Below are positions 1 through 8,138 of a stretch of 24,557 bases of DNA, piece after piece. Location: positions 1 through 24,557 of the forward strand of contig JAZRHB010000001.1 of assembly GCA_045644605.1 (NCBI GenBank), read 5' to 3'. The DNA is from RGIG4103 sp045644605 (lineage in GTDB: Bacteria; Bacillota; Clostridia; RUG12999). Under the pieces are notes generated by a model. It had not been told where the DNA came from. It was given only the letters and a program-made list of their open reading frames with translations, and ran no database searches. The position numbers were made by a program, and so were the translations under genes. Every line of letters starts with the position of its first letter. The first letter of the stretch is position 1.

Positions 1-39
1 CAAATATTTGTCCGACCGAATTTTTAAAAGCCGTAAGCC

Positions 40-68
40 TTGACATAGGCGCAAGAAAATTGTATAAT
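40..68 (+). promoter_or_regulatory. Sigma-A type promoter of yebC
   Basis: A perfect -35 box TTGACA (40-45) and a perfect -10 box TATAAT (63-68) are separated by 17 bases. They lie about 40 bases upstream of the yebC start, which is preceded by AGGAGG at 93-98. This is read directly from the sequence; promoter activity is inferred. Confidence 0.8.
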
Positions 69-106
69 ATTTGGGTGGATTTATTAAATATCAGGAGGAA
101 ACATAA

Positions 107-838
107 ATGTCAGGACATTCAAAGTGGTCTAATATTAAACATAAAAAGGAAAAAACAGATTCGCAGAAAGCGAAGATTTTTACTAAAATCGGAAGGGAAA
201 TTTCCGTTGTTGTTAAACAGGGCGGTCCCGACCCGGCATCTAACTTCAAATTAAAGGACGTTATTACAAAAGCACGTTCTGTTAATATGCCTAATGATAA
301 CATTATGAGATGTATCAAAAAAGCGGCAGGCGAAGGCAGTGGTGATAACTACGAAGATATCACATACGAAGGATACGGCCCGAAAGGCGTTGCCGTTATT
401 GTTGAAACTCTTACAGATAACCGCAACCGTACCGGCGGCGATATGAAACATTATTTTGATAAATACGGCGGAAACCTTGGCGCTATGGGTTGTGTTTCCT
501 GGATGTTTGACCGCAAAGGTGTTATTATTGTATCCAAAGAAAGCGGTGCTGATGAAGAAGAGCTTATGATGCAGGCACTTGACCTTGGTGCAGATGATTT
601 CAATTCGGAAGACGAATATTTTGAAATCCTCACCTCTCCCGAAGCTTTTTCAGCTGTATCGGGCGGTCTTGAAGATGCAGGATATACATTTGAATCTGCC
701 GAAATCAGTATGATTCCGCAGAACTATACAAAGCTTACGGAAGCAGACGATATCAAGAATATGAATAAGCTTCTTGAAATGCTTGAAGATAATGATGATG
801 TTCAGAATGTCTGGACAAATCTTGAAGACGAAGAATAA
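107..838 (+). CDS. yebC: YebC/PmpR (TACO1) family protein
   Basis: The 243-residue product has the family's hallmark N-terminus, MSGHSKWSNIKHKK, followed by FTKIGREI and the central stretch EGYGPKGVAVIVETLTDNRNRT. Length matches the family's usual 240-250 residues. Members are cytoplasmic three-domain proteins. They were long annotated as DNA-binding regulators, and recent work on the family links them to translation of difficult (for example proline-rich) sequences at the ribosome. The start is fixed by AGGAGG nine bases upstream and by the conserved N-terminus. The gene is monocistronic: a consensus promoter precedes it and a strong hairpin overlaps its stop codon. The usual ruvCAB neighbours are not visible on this side. 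The family assignment is certain; the precise role is inference. Confidence 0.97.
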   Translation: MSGHSKWSNIKHKKEKTDSQKAKIFTKIGREISVVVKQGGPDPASNFKLKDVITKARSVNMPNDNIMRCIKKAAGEGSGDNYEDITYEGYGPKGVAVIVETLTDNRNRTGGDMKHYFDKYGGNLGAMGCVSWMFDRKGVIIVSKESGADEEELMMQALDLGADDFNSEDEYFEILTSPEAFSAVSGGLEDAGYTFESAEISMIPQNYTKLTEADDIKNMNKLLEMLEDNDDVQNVWTNLEDEE

Positions 839-871
839 TAAAAGGGTGACCGCAGCCACCCTTTTATTATT
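834..871. terminator. Bidirectional terminator between yebC and yitT
   Basis: A perfect 15-bp inverted repeat (left arm 834-848, right arm 857-871, core AAAAGGGTG/CACCCTTTT) encloses an 8-base loop. A/T-rich outer arms give a U-tract in either direction. The yebC stop (836-838) and the yitT stop (867-869) both lie inside the stem, so this one element must end both convergent transcripts. Confidence 0.9.
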
Positions 872-1739
872 TGTCGTGTTTACTGAATACTTCGGCAACC
901 TCGCTTATTGTAAGGTATGCTTCACTGTCAATTTCGCGAACAATTTCTTTTACTTTGTTAATCTGGAATCGGTTTATTATGAAATAAACCATTGTTTTTT
1001 CGTTTTTCATATATCCGCCCTGTGCGGCTATTTTCGTTATTCCCCTTTGAAATTCGTTTGTAAGAGCATTTGATATATCCTCTCCCCTTGATGTGATTAC
1101 AAATACCGCTTTTTCTCGGTCAAAACCTTCAACAATATAGTCAATTGTTTTCAGTGCCGCAATATATGTTACTATTGAATAAAGCGGAAGTACCCAGCTT
1201 TGTATTACAATACCGCAAAGAACATAAAGAATAACATTATATACCATTACAAAAGATCCAACAGAAATTCCTATTTTCTTTGCAAAAATTACGGACAATA
1301 CTTCTATACCATCCATTGCACCGCCAAATCGTATTGCAAGACCGCTACCAAGACCCGATATCATACCGCCGAAAAGAGCACAGAGAAGCAGGTCTGTTCC
1401 CGCAAGCGGAGATGCAAGGCTTACATCAATAGGTAGTATATCGGTAATAAGCCATGCACAAATGGAATAAATTACTACGGTGTATATTGCATAAAACGTA
1501 AATATGCCACCTTGTTTTTTAAGTCCATACATAAAAATGGGAACGTTTAAAAGCACAAGAAAAACAGAAAGCGTCATAAATTCGGGTGTAACCTGTGCAA
1601 GAAGCATTGATGTGCCCGAAATACCACTGTCATACAGCTTTACGGGATTTAAAAACACCGTAACACCAAAAGCATTTACAATACCTGCTATTGTTAGAAG
1701 AAATATTTTGATAACACTTATTTTTTTAAAAAATTTCAT
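867..1739 (-). CDS. YitT family membrane protein (DUF2179 C-terminal domain)
   Basis: This 290-residue protein has five to six hydrophobic segments in its first ~200 residues, with the typical phrase FLNPVKLYDSGISGTSMLLA after the first helix and a glycine-rich LGSGLAIRFGGAMDGIEVL loop. A soluble C-terminal domain of about 80 residues follows (DREKAVFVITSRGEDISNAL onward), matching the DUF2179 domain of YitT proteins. Length is usual for the family. These are inner-membrane proteins of unknown transport or sensing role. The start has GGAGGG six bases upstream. It lies 18 bases after the VanY-like gene and is probably cotranscribed with it, ending at the shared hairpin. The family is firm; the function is unknown. 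Confidence 0.93.
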   Translation of the reverse strand: MKFFKKISVIKIFLLTIAGIVNAFGVTVFLNPVKLYDSGISGTSMLLAQVTPEFMTLSVFLVLLNVPIFMYGLKKQGGIFTFYAIYTVVIYSICAWLITDILPIDVSLASPLAGTDLLLCALFGGMISGLGSGLAIRFGGAMDGIEVLSVIFAKKIGISVGSFVMVYNVILYVLCGIVIQSWVLPLYSIVTYIAALKTIDYIVEGFDREKAVFVITSRGEDISNALTNEFQRGITKIAAQGGYMKNEKTMVYFIINRFQINKVKEIVREIDSEAYLTISEVAEVFSKHDK

Positions 1740-1757
1740 TTTTCCCTCCAGGGATGT

Positions 1758-2966
1758 TTATTTATGATAATACTGCAGTACGTTTGCCCATACTCTGTCT
1801 TTGTCAAGAAAGTATTCACTTTTATGCAGATATACTGCATAATATTCTTCATATGTTATACTGTTATCATGAATTATTTTTGCCGTTTCTTCCCCTACAT
1901 ATCTGTAATGCCAGGGTTCATAAGCATATCCTGTGATAAATTCTTCGCCTTTCTGATAACGCTCAATAAATCCGAATTCGTGCGCGTGATTTTTGAGCCA
2001 TTTATATTCTTTTGAATTTTCAAAGCTTGTGTAAATCGAATTTATATCTACTGCAAGTCCTGTCTGATGTTCTGAATAAGCGGGCTTAGCAGAATATTTT
2101 TCCGCATAGCTTTTGCCGTAGTTTCTTACATACGAATTATAGAGGTTTCTCTGGTATTCTTCAGTTCTGTATGCCGACACCATTTTAAGATAAAGTCCTT
2201 CTTTTGCCGCCGCATCATACATATCCACATATTTATAATATGCCTCTTTGTCAAGCAGATATCCTGACCCTGCAAATTTCATATACAGATTTCCAACCGG
2301 CACAAGATTTTTCGCCTGATAATTTTCGGGCAGCCTGTTAAGCTTATTGACAAGCACCATACGACTGTCCGGATTGGTTGTAAGCACTGAATCATCAATT
2401 GGCGTTTTATCAAGTCCGATATTGACATTATTTATTACAATGCCCGGGTCTGTACCCGGATTGTTGCAGGCATACCTGTAATATCGTTCAAAATTTTCGG
2501 GATAAAAATCGCCATAAATGCAATACTGCAAAAGACCCGTTATAAGCTCGTTGTAATAGCTTGTATACATTTCCCTTGTGATTTGTGTGCCGTTTATTTT
2601 CACAACAAACGCCGTTTCTATCATTTCAGGCGGAACAAGTATATCCTTTTCTCTGTATACCGACGGATACGGAAGAATTTTTATTTCACCGTTCAGTATA
2701 TAAAATCCGTTGCCGACAGTATGAGTTAATGTGTCTCCGTCACGGGATATAATAAACACCGAATTTTTAAGGTCGTTTTCATATACAACCGCGCCAAGTG
2801 CTTCACACACCTCCATAAACGGAAGATATTCTCTGCCATCAATATTATTTATCCCCTGCTCAATGACCGTTGTTTTAAAATTTGTGCTGACAGTAAGATT
2901 TTCCGCCGCATAAACTCCCTGTATGAACAAAGATAAAATAAGGAATATTGCTAAACATTTTCTCAT
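1758..2966 (-). CDS. Secreted VanY-type D-alanyl-D-alanine carboxypeptidase with stalk domain
   Basis: The product is 402 residues from the chosen start. A signal peptide (about residues 1-21, ending near VYAAE) is followed by a region resembling the copper-amine-oxidase N-terminal/stalk domain (about 25-130: EYLPFMEVCEALGA, DILVPPEMIETAFVV). After a linker comes a C-terminal LAS-family peptidase domain. Its zinc and catalytic motifs are intact: SAYRT, SEHQTGLAVD (zinc ligands H300 and D307) and EPWHYRYVG (general base E350, third ligand H353). The enzyme should trim the terminal D-Ala of peptidoglycan stem peptides outside the membrane. ATG at 2966 is preferred because GGGTG lies six bases upstream; the GTG at 2975 has no ribosome site. 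It is the first gene of an operon with YitT. A vancomycin-resistance role is not implied, as no van genes are present. Confidence 0.9.
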   Translation of the reverse strand: MRKCLAIFLILSLFIQGVYAAENLTVSTNFKTTVIEQGINNIDGREYLPFMEVCEALGAVVYENDLKNSVFIISRDGDTLTHTVGNGFYILNGEIKILPYPSVYREKDILVPPEMIETAFVVKINGTQITREMYTSYYNELITGLLQYCIYGDFYPENFERYYRYACNNPGTDPGIVINNVNIGLDKTPIDDSVLTTNPDSRMVLVNKLNRLPENYQAKNLVPVGNLYMKFAGSGYLLDKEAYYKYVDMYDAAAKEGLYLKMVSAYRTEEYQRNLYNSYVRNYGKSYAEKYSAKPAYSEHQTGLAVDINSIYTSFENSKEYKWLKNHAHEFGFIERYQKGEEFITGYAYEPWHYRYVGEETAKIIHDNSITYEEYYAVYLHKSEYFLDKDRVWANVLQYYHK

Positions 2967-2983
2967 AAGATTCACCCGATACT

Positions 2984-3013
2984 ATTTTACAATATTTTCA
3001 CCCTCAAAGTCAA
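2984..3013 (-). promoter_or_regulatory. Probable promoter of the carboxypeptidase-yitT operon
   Basis: On the minus strand, TTGACT (3008-3013) and TAAAAT (2984-2989, directly preceded by TG) are 18 bases apart and lie just upstream of the start at 2966. The boxes are visible; activity is inferred. Confidence 0.55.
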
Positions 3014-3090
3014 TATAATCCGCACAAAAAAAGAACACTAAAAAGCTCTTTTCATTTATTTCATATTTAGAATATTTTGCCTAAAATCTA

Positions 3091-3119
3091 TTGACTTTAT
3101 AATGGTTTTATTGTATACT
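3091..3119 (+). promoter_or_regulatory. Promoter of the large secreted glycosidase-like gene
   Basis: TTGACT (3091-3096) and TATACT (3114-3119, preceded by TG) are 17 bases apart, followed by about 60 bases of leader and a strong ribosome site. It is arranged back to back with the carboxypeptidase promoter. Confidence 0.7.
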
Positions 3120-3179
3120 TTAAATAGAAATGTTTTTGAATAACAAATCGTAGAATTATACATGAAGAGGAGAAGGGAA

Positions 3180-6100
3180 ATGAAAAAACTTTTTTCACTG
3201 GTTCTGATAGCATTAATGCTTTTAGTTTCTGTTAACACAGCCGCAACCGAAGTATCACAAGTTGATATTATGACAAACGGAGATTTTGAAGCTGTCTCAT
3301 CCGGTTGGGACTGCGGCAGCAGGCCTTTCGAGCTTTCAAGAGACTATTCAAAAAGCCCGAATTATTCATATAAAATGATATTTGACCCCGGCGTTCTTAA
3401 GCCCCACGAAGTGCTTGCTGTTCGTTATTTTGATGCTATCCCCGGCGCTACATATACATTTTCGGCATTTGCATATATTGACGCTGCCCTGCCGGAAGGT
3501 TCAGTACCCGGATTTACATTAGCGTGCTATGATGAGTCCAACCAGTCTGTCGGCCAAGGCAAAACATATAAATATGATAATATTGTCGCCAAGGAGTGGT
3601 GCGAAGGCTCTGCTTCTATAGATACCCTGGAAGGCACAACAAAATTAAAAGTTACGCTCTATTTATACAACGCTACAGACGCAACTGAAAGTGCCGTTTG
3701 CTATTTTGACGACGCTTCTTTGATAGTTTCCGGCAGTGGGGACGCTGTTACCTCACATATACAGGCTTTGGAATATCAGAAGCATCTTGCAGAAGAGTCT
3801 CAGGCTTCGTATGACGCTCAGCTTGCCAAAATAAATGCTACCGAATTTGCAGACGGTGCGGAAAACCTTATTTCAAATCCGGGGTTTGAATACGAAGACC
3901 CCACAACCGACTTCAAGCCCACCAACTGGGGCAAGAGTAATATCGTATGGGGAGAATCTGCTACAATAGAAAGCGGTAAAGCTAATTCCGGCACTTACAG
4001 CTTAAAAATTAAATCATCTGCTGCGTACGGAAGGAACCAAGGTGTTGCACAAACCATTTACGACGGATTTGAACCGGGCCGCAAATATTTATTCCAGGCT
4101 AAGGTTAAGGTTAAATCCTACACACGAGGCTATGGTGCTTCACTTAAAGTTCTTCCTTTTGCAAGCGCGGGAGGCGGACTTTCTAATTACCTTAATGGTG
4201 TAAATTCAGATTATTTTACATGGGAAGATGAAGACCCGAACGGTGAGAACTGGCATGACCTTAAATGCGTTATTGATTTGCCTGAAGAAACCCAGGCTTT
4301 AACTGTATATTTACTTGCACGTGGCGATTGTGAAATATATTTTGATGATGTTAAGTTTGCACTTGCAAAAGACGAAAATCGTTTTAAATTTTTCCCCGAA
4401 AGAACCTTCTTCTATCTTGATAATGAATCCGGAAGTGTTTTTGCTGATTTCAATTCCGCATTTGAAATAGCGGATGGCTCAACCGTAGAGTTTACGCTGA
4501 GTGACGGTGAAACGGTACTTGACAGCGCAAGCATTCCCGCTACTGAAATTACCGAGTGGCAGTTTAATCTTAACAAAATGCCCGAAATGCTTACCAAGTA
4601 CACAGTTAAAGCCACCTATAAAGACCCATCCGGAAACCAAATAGGAGAAACTCTTTGTGAAAATGTTTATAAAACAACAAGACCATACTGTCTTGATAAG
4701 GATGGAAATTATATTGACGAAAACGGCGAATACTTTTATCCCCTTATAGGATACGGTGGCTCAAGCTTTAGCGACGCAGAATATGCCCAAAGGGCAGCCG
4801 ACGCTATTGCCGAGCTTAAAGAAAACCATAAAACAAACGGTATAAACGTATATGCTAAGCCGGTACAGGCCGACGTCTGGGCACAGGGAAATGACTATGC
4901 AATTGCAAAGATAAAAGAATTTCTTGATGAAGCGCAGGCAAAAGGATATAAATATTTTTATACTTTAGGAAGCGACGTTCCAAGCGGATATCCCAACGGC
5001 ACTTCCGAAAGAACTGAGCTTATCCTGAAGAATTTTGCTAACCATCCTGCAATATTTGCATGGTCAGTAATTGATGAGGCTTCTTTAAAAGTAAAAAGTG
5101 ACGGAACTTTTAAAACCTATGATTTTCTGAAGGAATGGCTTGAAAAAAGCTATATTCAGATAAGAAAATATGACCAGTCAAAGCCCATTTATATTCTTGA
5201 TACAGGCAACCAGGAATATATGGAAAAAACCTCCCGCATAAGTGATATTTTTGCAAATGACCCGTATCCGGGCACACGTGCCGATACGGTAATGCAGACA
5301 TATAAAAAAACCAAATGGTCTACTGGCGGTACCAACGGAACAACTCCTGTTGCAATCATTGCGCAGATGACACCACATAGTGGAGAAAATAGCTGGAGAC
5401 CTACTATAACCGAGGTTCGTCATCAGTTCTATCAGGCGTTCTGGGGCGGTGCTAAAATGGTTGGCTTCTTCTCTATCACAGGGGCTTCCGATATGACGGA
5501 AGAACTTTTTACCGATCCCGAAGGACGAGAAGAATACTGGATGAGCTTTGCACAAAATGAAAAAGACCTTATATATGAGCATTTTACAACTGACAAAACC
5601 CTCCTTATCAAAAATAACCAGGAAGGCGATGTCTGGTACAGAATGTGGCGTGCTTCCGATAATAATATTTATCTTACACTGATGAATATGAACAACACAG
5701 CTGAATCGGTTACAGCCAATATAAATCTTGTAAGCGATAACGTTAAGCTTAGTATTGACGGATACACAGCCGAGCTTATAAACGGCGATGAAGTCACACT
5801 TCATACAAGCAATTCGAATAATAATGTGTTTGGGGCAACTCTTCCGCTTACAACGGTTGCTTTTTATAAAATAACGCCGAAAACAGAGCTTGATTTTTCA
5901 GTGATTGACGAAAATGCATCTGCCGTTCCTGAAGAAATAACGCTCGACATCAAATTGGACGGCGAAAGTATAGAATCAAAAAGCGTAACCTACGGCGATG
6001 ATTCATTTACTCTTACTGCCGCAACAAACGGAAGCGAAAATCCGCTTTGGTCGGTTGAATCGGGAGACTGCGTTTCCGTAAACTATTATTCAGGCGAAGT

Positions 6101-6776
6101 AACCATAAAAAAGGGCGGAACAGCCGTTATAAAAGCAGCTGTCTCGTCAGCATATGATACGATTGAAATAACCGTAAATAAAAAGGAAATAACCGCTGTA
6201 GCCCTAGCAAGTAAAGGTTTTGCCGAAAGGGAATATAATGGTTCCAAATCCGTCGATACATGGACTACTCCCCCGACATATACTTTGACGGGCGCAATTG
6301 ACGGCGATGATGTAACCCTCGGCGGAAAATATGAATTTAATAGTTCTGATGAAGGCACTAATAAACCAATTTCCTTGTCAGATATTGTCCTTACAGGAAC
6401 AAACGCAGAAGGATATGTGCTGGCTGGTTCTGTTCCACTTTATATGAACAATGTAGGAACAGGTACAATAACTAAGGATTATCAGGGTAATGACCCCGCT
6501 ATACCTGTCATAGTATCATCTGAAAAAACTGACACAAAATATTCATTCAGTTTATATACAGACAGTGATTTGAATTACGAAAGCATCGTCTATATTGCAT
6601 ATTACGATGATAACGACAATTTCCTCGGCATCAAATCAACGAACTTACGTCTTCTTTCGAAGGGTTCGGTAACACTTGATATTGAACATAATTCGCTTCC
6701 CTCTAATGCAAAAAAGATAAAACTGTTTGTATGGTCCTATACTATGAAACCTTTATCAGAGGTAAACATAAAATAA
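3180..6776 (+). CDS. Large secreted multi-domain glycoside-hydrolase-like protein
   Basis: The 1198-residue protein has a clear signal peptide (KKLFSLVLIALMLLVSV). The start at 3180 is preferred over 3162 because GAGGAGAAGGG precedes it and it puts the signal peptide at the N-terminus. Domains in order: a CBM4/9-like sandwich (about 30-180, opening NGDFEAVSSGWD); a second one (about 229-395, opening NLISNPGFEYEDP); an Ig-like linker (about 405-505); a TIM-barrel domain (about 515-800) with NHPAIFAWSVIDEAS, where E633 sits at the expected acid/base position after strand 4 of clan-A-type glycosidases; a beta domain (about 820-900); a bacterial Ig-like repeat (about 930-1000); a YDG-type module (about 1000-1105); and a C-terminal sandwich ending KLFVWSYTMKPL, a style frequent in clostridial secreted proteins. 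Probably an extracellular polysaccharide-acting enzyme. The substrate and the nucleophile residue cannot be told. No LPXTG or SLH anchor is seen. Confidence 0.85.
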   Translation: MKKLFSLVLIALMLLVSVNTAATEVSQVDIMTNGDFEAVSSGWDCGSRPFELSRDYSKSPNYSYKMIFDPGVLKPHEVLAVRYFDAIPGATYTFSAFAYIDAALPEGSVPGFTLACYDESNQSVGQGKTYKYDNIVAKEWCEGSASIDTLEGTTKLKVTLYLYNATDATESAVCYFDDASLIVSGSGDAVTSHIQALEYQKHLAEESQASYDAQLAKINATEFADGAENLISNPGFEYEDPTTDFKPTNWGKSNIVWGESATIESGKANSGTYSLKIKSSAAYGRNQGVAQTIYDGFEPGRKYLFQAKVKVKSYTRGYGASLKVLPFASAGGGLSNYLNGVNSDYFTWEDEDPNGENWHDLKCVIDLPEETQALTVYLLARGDCEIYFDDVKFALAKDENRFKFFPERTFFYLDNESGSVFADFNSAFEIADGSTVEFTLSDGETVLDSASIPATEITEWQFNLNKMPEMLTKYTVKATYKDPSGNQIGETLCENVYKTTRPYCLDKDGNYIDENGEYFYPLIGYGGSSFSDAEYAQRAADAIAELKENHKTNGINVYAKPVQADVWAQGNDYAIAKIKEFLDEAQAKGYKYFYTLGSDVPSGYPNGTSERTELILKNFANHPAIFAWSVIDEASLKVKSDGTFKTYDFLKEWLEKSYIQIRKYDQSKPIYILDTGNQEYMEKTSRISDIFANDPYPGTRADTVMQTYKKTKWSTGGTNGTTPVAIIAQMTPHSGENSWRPTITEVRHQFYQAFWGGAKMVGFFSITGASDMTEELFTDPEGREEYWMSFAQNEKDLIYEHFTTDKTLLIKNNQEGDVWYRMWRASDNNIYLTLMNMNNTAESVTANINLVSDNVKLSIDGYTAELINGDEVTLHTSNSNNNVFGATLPLTTVAFYKITPKTELDFSVIDENASAVPEEITLDIKLDGESIESKSVTYGDDSFTLTAATNGSENPLWSVESGDCVSVNYYSGEVTIKKGGTAVIKAAVSSAYDTIEITVNKKEITAVALASKGFAEREYNGSKSVDTWTTPPTYTLTGAIDGDDVTLGGKYEFNSSDEGTNKPISLSDIVLTGTNAEGYVLAGSVPLYMNNVGTGTITKDYQGNDPAIPVIVSSEKTDTKYSFSLYTDSDLNYESIVYIAYYDDNDNFLGIKSTNLRLLSKGSVTLDIEHNSLPSNAKKIKLFVWSYTMKPLSEVNIK

Positions 6777-6792
6777 CAATATTGTAAGATAC

Positions 6793-6805
6793 AAAAAACG
6801 ACTGC
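6793..6805. terminator. Left arm of a terminator split by the IS
   Basis: AAAAAACGACTGC lies 16 bases after the stop of the secreted glycosidase-like gene and is the exact reverse complement of 8139-8151. If the IS and one TAA copy are removed, the two arms rejoin as a 13-bp perfect hairpin with a 5-base loop (TAACG) and a run of Ts. Confidence 0.85.
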
Positions 6806-6808
6806 TAA
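6806..6808. repeat. Target site duplication TAA (left copy)
   Basis: TAA directly abuts the left IS end at 6809 and is matched by TAA at 8134-8136 abutting the right end. A 3-bp duplication fits the 3-5 bp usual for IS3-family elements. Confidence 0.75.
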
Positions 6809-6833
6809 TGAAGCGAACCCCAAAGTTTAGACA
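6809..6833. repeat. IS left terminal inverted repeat
   Basis: The repeat begins TGAAGCGAACCCCAAA and aligns without gaps to the right end: 19 of 25 positions match by eye, including the TG terminus, ACCCCAAA and TTAGACA. Confidence 0.8.
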
Positions 6834-6843
6834 AAATTTAATA

Positions 6844-7734
6844 TTAACTTGATAAGGAGTGAGTTCGGTATTGAACCGGATTCATTCCTTTTAGTTTTAA
6901 TGAAATTCTTTCATTGTTGTAGTAATCAATATATTTTTTTAATTCATCAATAAAATCGTTAACACTTTCAAATTTTTCACCATAGAACATTTCAACCTTT
7001 AGTCTTCCAAAAAAGTTTTCCATAGCACCATTATCCATACAATTACCTTTTCGCGACATTCTTTGAGTTATGTTATGCTCTTTAAGTAATCGTTGGTATT
7101 CTGCATGTTGATATTGCCATCCTTGGTCTGAATGGAATATAGGTCTTGCATCGGAAGGCATCTTTTTGAATAAACCATCTAACATTTCTCGTATTTGCCA
7201 AAGATTAGGACTTGTCGAAATTGAATATGATATAATTTCTCTGTTATACAAATCCATAACTGGTGAAAGATATACTTTATTGTCACACACCTTAAATTCT
7301 GTTACATCTGTTGTAAGTTTCTCAAATGGTTTTTTAGCGTGAAATTCTCTATTAAGTAAATTGTCAGCTACTTTGCCAACCTCACCCCTATAAGAATGAT
7401 ATTTTCCATTCTTTTGCTGCTTACCTTTTAAATCAAGAGTTCTCATTAATTTTAAAACGGTTTTATGGTTTATGTGATGACCTTTTGCTTTTAACAAAGC
7501 GGTAATTCTACGATAACCATATCTCCCCTTGTTTTCATTAAATATCTCTGTGATTTCTACTTTTTCACTTTGATATTTATCGATATCTTTTCGTTTGATA
7601 TGATAATAAAAGGTACTTCTAGCAATACCTGACAACTTAAGCAACTCTTTAAGCGGATAAATAGACCTTAGTTCAGCGATAATTAACGCCTTTTCCCGTT
7701 CTTTCGCTCTTCCGCAAGAACTAAGGCACTTAGT
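6844..7734 (-). CDS. IS3-family transposase catalytic part (OrfB, made by -1 frameshift)
   Basis: The open frame encodes 296 residues after the frameshift. It opens with the usual OrfB phrases (LIIAELRSIYPLKELLKLSG, IARSTFYYHIKR) and an HTH_21-like stretch (NENKGRYGYRRITALL), then the rve/DDE integrase core. The catalytic residues are visible in LTTDVTEF (first D), FHSDQGWQYQ (second D) and MENFFGRLK (E), with the C-terminal YNNERI...MNPVQYR motif. There is no convincing independent ATG, so the protein is most likely made as an OrfAB fusion of about 414 residues. It catalyses strand cleavage and transfer at the IS ends. It is intact, with no internal stop. Confidence 0.93.
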   Translation of the reverse strand, partial: TKCLSSCGRAKEREKALIIAELRSIYPLKELLKLSGIARSTFYYHIKRKDIDKYQSEKVEITEIFNENKGRYGYRRITALLKAKGHHINHKTVLKLMRTLDLKGKQQKNGKYHSYRGEVGKVADNLLNREFHAKKPFEKLTTDVTEFKVCDNKVYLSPVMDLYNREIISYSISTSPNLWQIREMLDGLFKKMPSDARPIFHSDQGWQYQHAEYQRLLKEHNITQRMSRKGNCMDNGAMENFFGRLKVEMFYGEKFESVNDFIDELKKYIDYYNNERISLKLKGMNPVQYRTHSLSS

Positions 7735-8087
7735 TTTTTTAAGTAGTCATTCTCCACTTGAACATATTGTAGTTGTTGTCTCAGGTGCTGATTTTCTGCA
7801 ATCAAATCTTCTTCAACTTTTTTATCAAGTTTTAATGGTCGACCTCTTCTTGCGTTGGAAGCTGATTTGCCTCTTCGTTCTTTCATAAGACCTTCGGCTC
7901 CTTCTTCTAAGAATATGCGTTCCCATCTATGTAAGTTTCCAATATAGCTATGTGCTTGTTTATAAGGGACATTCCAGTATTTCATCACAGTTTCTAATAA
8001 CCCTAGATGGTGTTCACGCATATCCATTATAACACATAATTTGAATTCTGCGCTATACTTTTGATATTTCTTTCCTGTTTTACTCAT
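7683..8087 (-). CDS. IS3-family OrfA (helix-turn-helix DNA-binding part of the transposase)
   Basis: The 134-residue protein starts MSKTGKKYQKYSAEFKL and contains an HTH of the IS150/IS3 OrfA type (YSAEFKLCVIMDMREHHLG; KQAHSYIGNLHRWERIF). A basic linker (KERRGKSASNARRGRPLKL) and a leucine-zipper-like coiled coil (DLIAENQHLRQQLQYVQVEN) follow. It should recognise the terminal repeats and multimerise. ATG at 8087 is chosen because GGAGGTG (8097-8103) lies nine bases upstream; the TTG at 8105 would place the ribosome site inside the coding region. The last 17 codons overlap the orfB frame after the slippery site. Confidence 0.9.
   Translation of the reverse strand: MSKTGKKYQKYSAEFKLCVIMDMREHHLGLLETVMKYWNVPYKQAHSYIGNLHRWERIFLEEGAEGLMKERRGKSASNARRGRPLKLDKKVEEDLIAENQHLRQQLQYVQVENDYLKKLSALVLAEERKNGKRR
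7734..7740 (-). promoter_or_regulatory. Programmed -1 ribosomal frameshift heptamer
   Basis: The zero-frame codons TTA AAA AAA CTA contain A AAA AAA. A slip of one base back continues as AAA AAA ACT AAG and enters the orfB frame, which is open to the orfB stop. This is the standard IS3-family mechanism; the exact slip site is inferred. Confidence 0.8.
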
Positions 8088-8091
8088 AAAA

Positions 8092-8131
8092 ATATGCACC
8101 TCCAAAAGTGTCTAACTTTTGGGGTGCATAT
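8092..8131 (-). promoter_or_regulatory. IS end hairpin covering the orfA Shine-Dalgarno site
   Basis: In the minus-strand RNA, two arms pair over 17 bp with a single bulged A and a 5-base loop (UAGAC). The 3' arm contains GGAGGTG (8097-8103), the orfA ribosome site. RNA entering from outside, for example from the amylase gene upstream in the same direction, would fold and block translation. Transcripts starting inside the end would not. Hiding the start from read-through transcripts is a known self-protection device of insertion sequences; its use here is inferred from the pairing. Confidence 0.6.
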
Positions 8132-8133
8132 CA
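8109..8133. repeat. IS right terminal inverted repeat
   Basis: Read on the minus strand it begins TGATATGCACCCCAAAAG. It pairs with the left repeat at 6809-6833 and abuts the TAA duplication. Confidence 0.8.
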
Positions 8134-8136
8134 TAA
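8134..8136. repeat. Target site duplication TAA (right copy)
   Basis: This is the second copy of the TAA at 6806-6808, directly outside the right IS end. Confidence 0.75.
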
Positions 8137-8138
8137 CG

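Larger units (their letters stand above)
6809..8133 (-). mobile_element. Complete IS3-family (IS150-like) insertion sequence, 1325 bp
   Basis: The element is bounded by TG...CA termini with imperfect 25-bp inverted repeats. The left repeat is at 6809-6833 and the right at 8109-8133 read on the minus strand; they share the core ACCCCAAA and TTAGACA. It is flanked by a TAA duplication. It carries orfA and orfB in the -1 relation with an A7 slippery heptamer, and the transposase keeps D, D and E. Length, organisation and termini are those of IS3-family elements; the IS150 subgroup is inferred from the orfB style. Nothing looks decayed, so it may be active. It sits inside a terminator loop. Confidence 0.93.

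Noticed and set aside
1758..2966. Part of a vancomycin-resistance cluster
   Set aside because: Only a VanY-type domain is present. There is no VanRS, VanHAX or VanZ, and the stalk-like N-terminal domain fits general cell-wall turnover.
5178..5804. Minus-strand 208-residue open frame inside the secreted glycosidase-like gene
   Set aside because: It is opposite a well-supported domain with clear catalytic-type motifs, with no family resemblance and no ribosome site.
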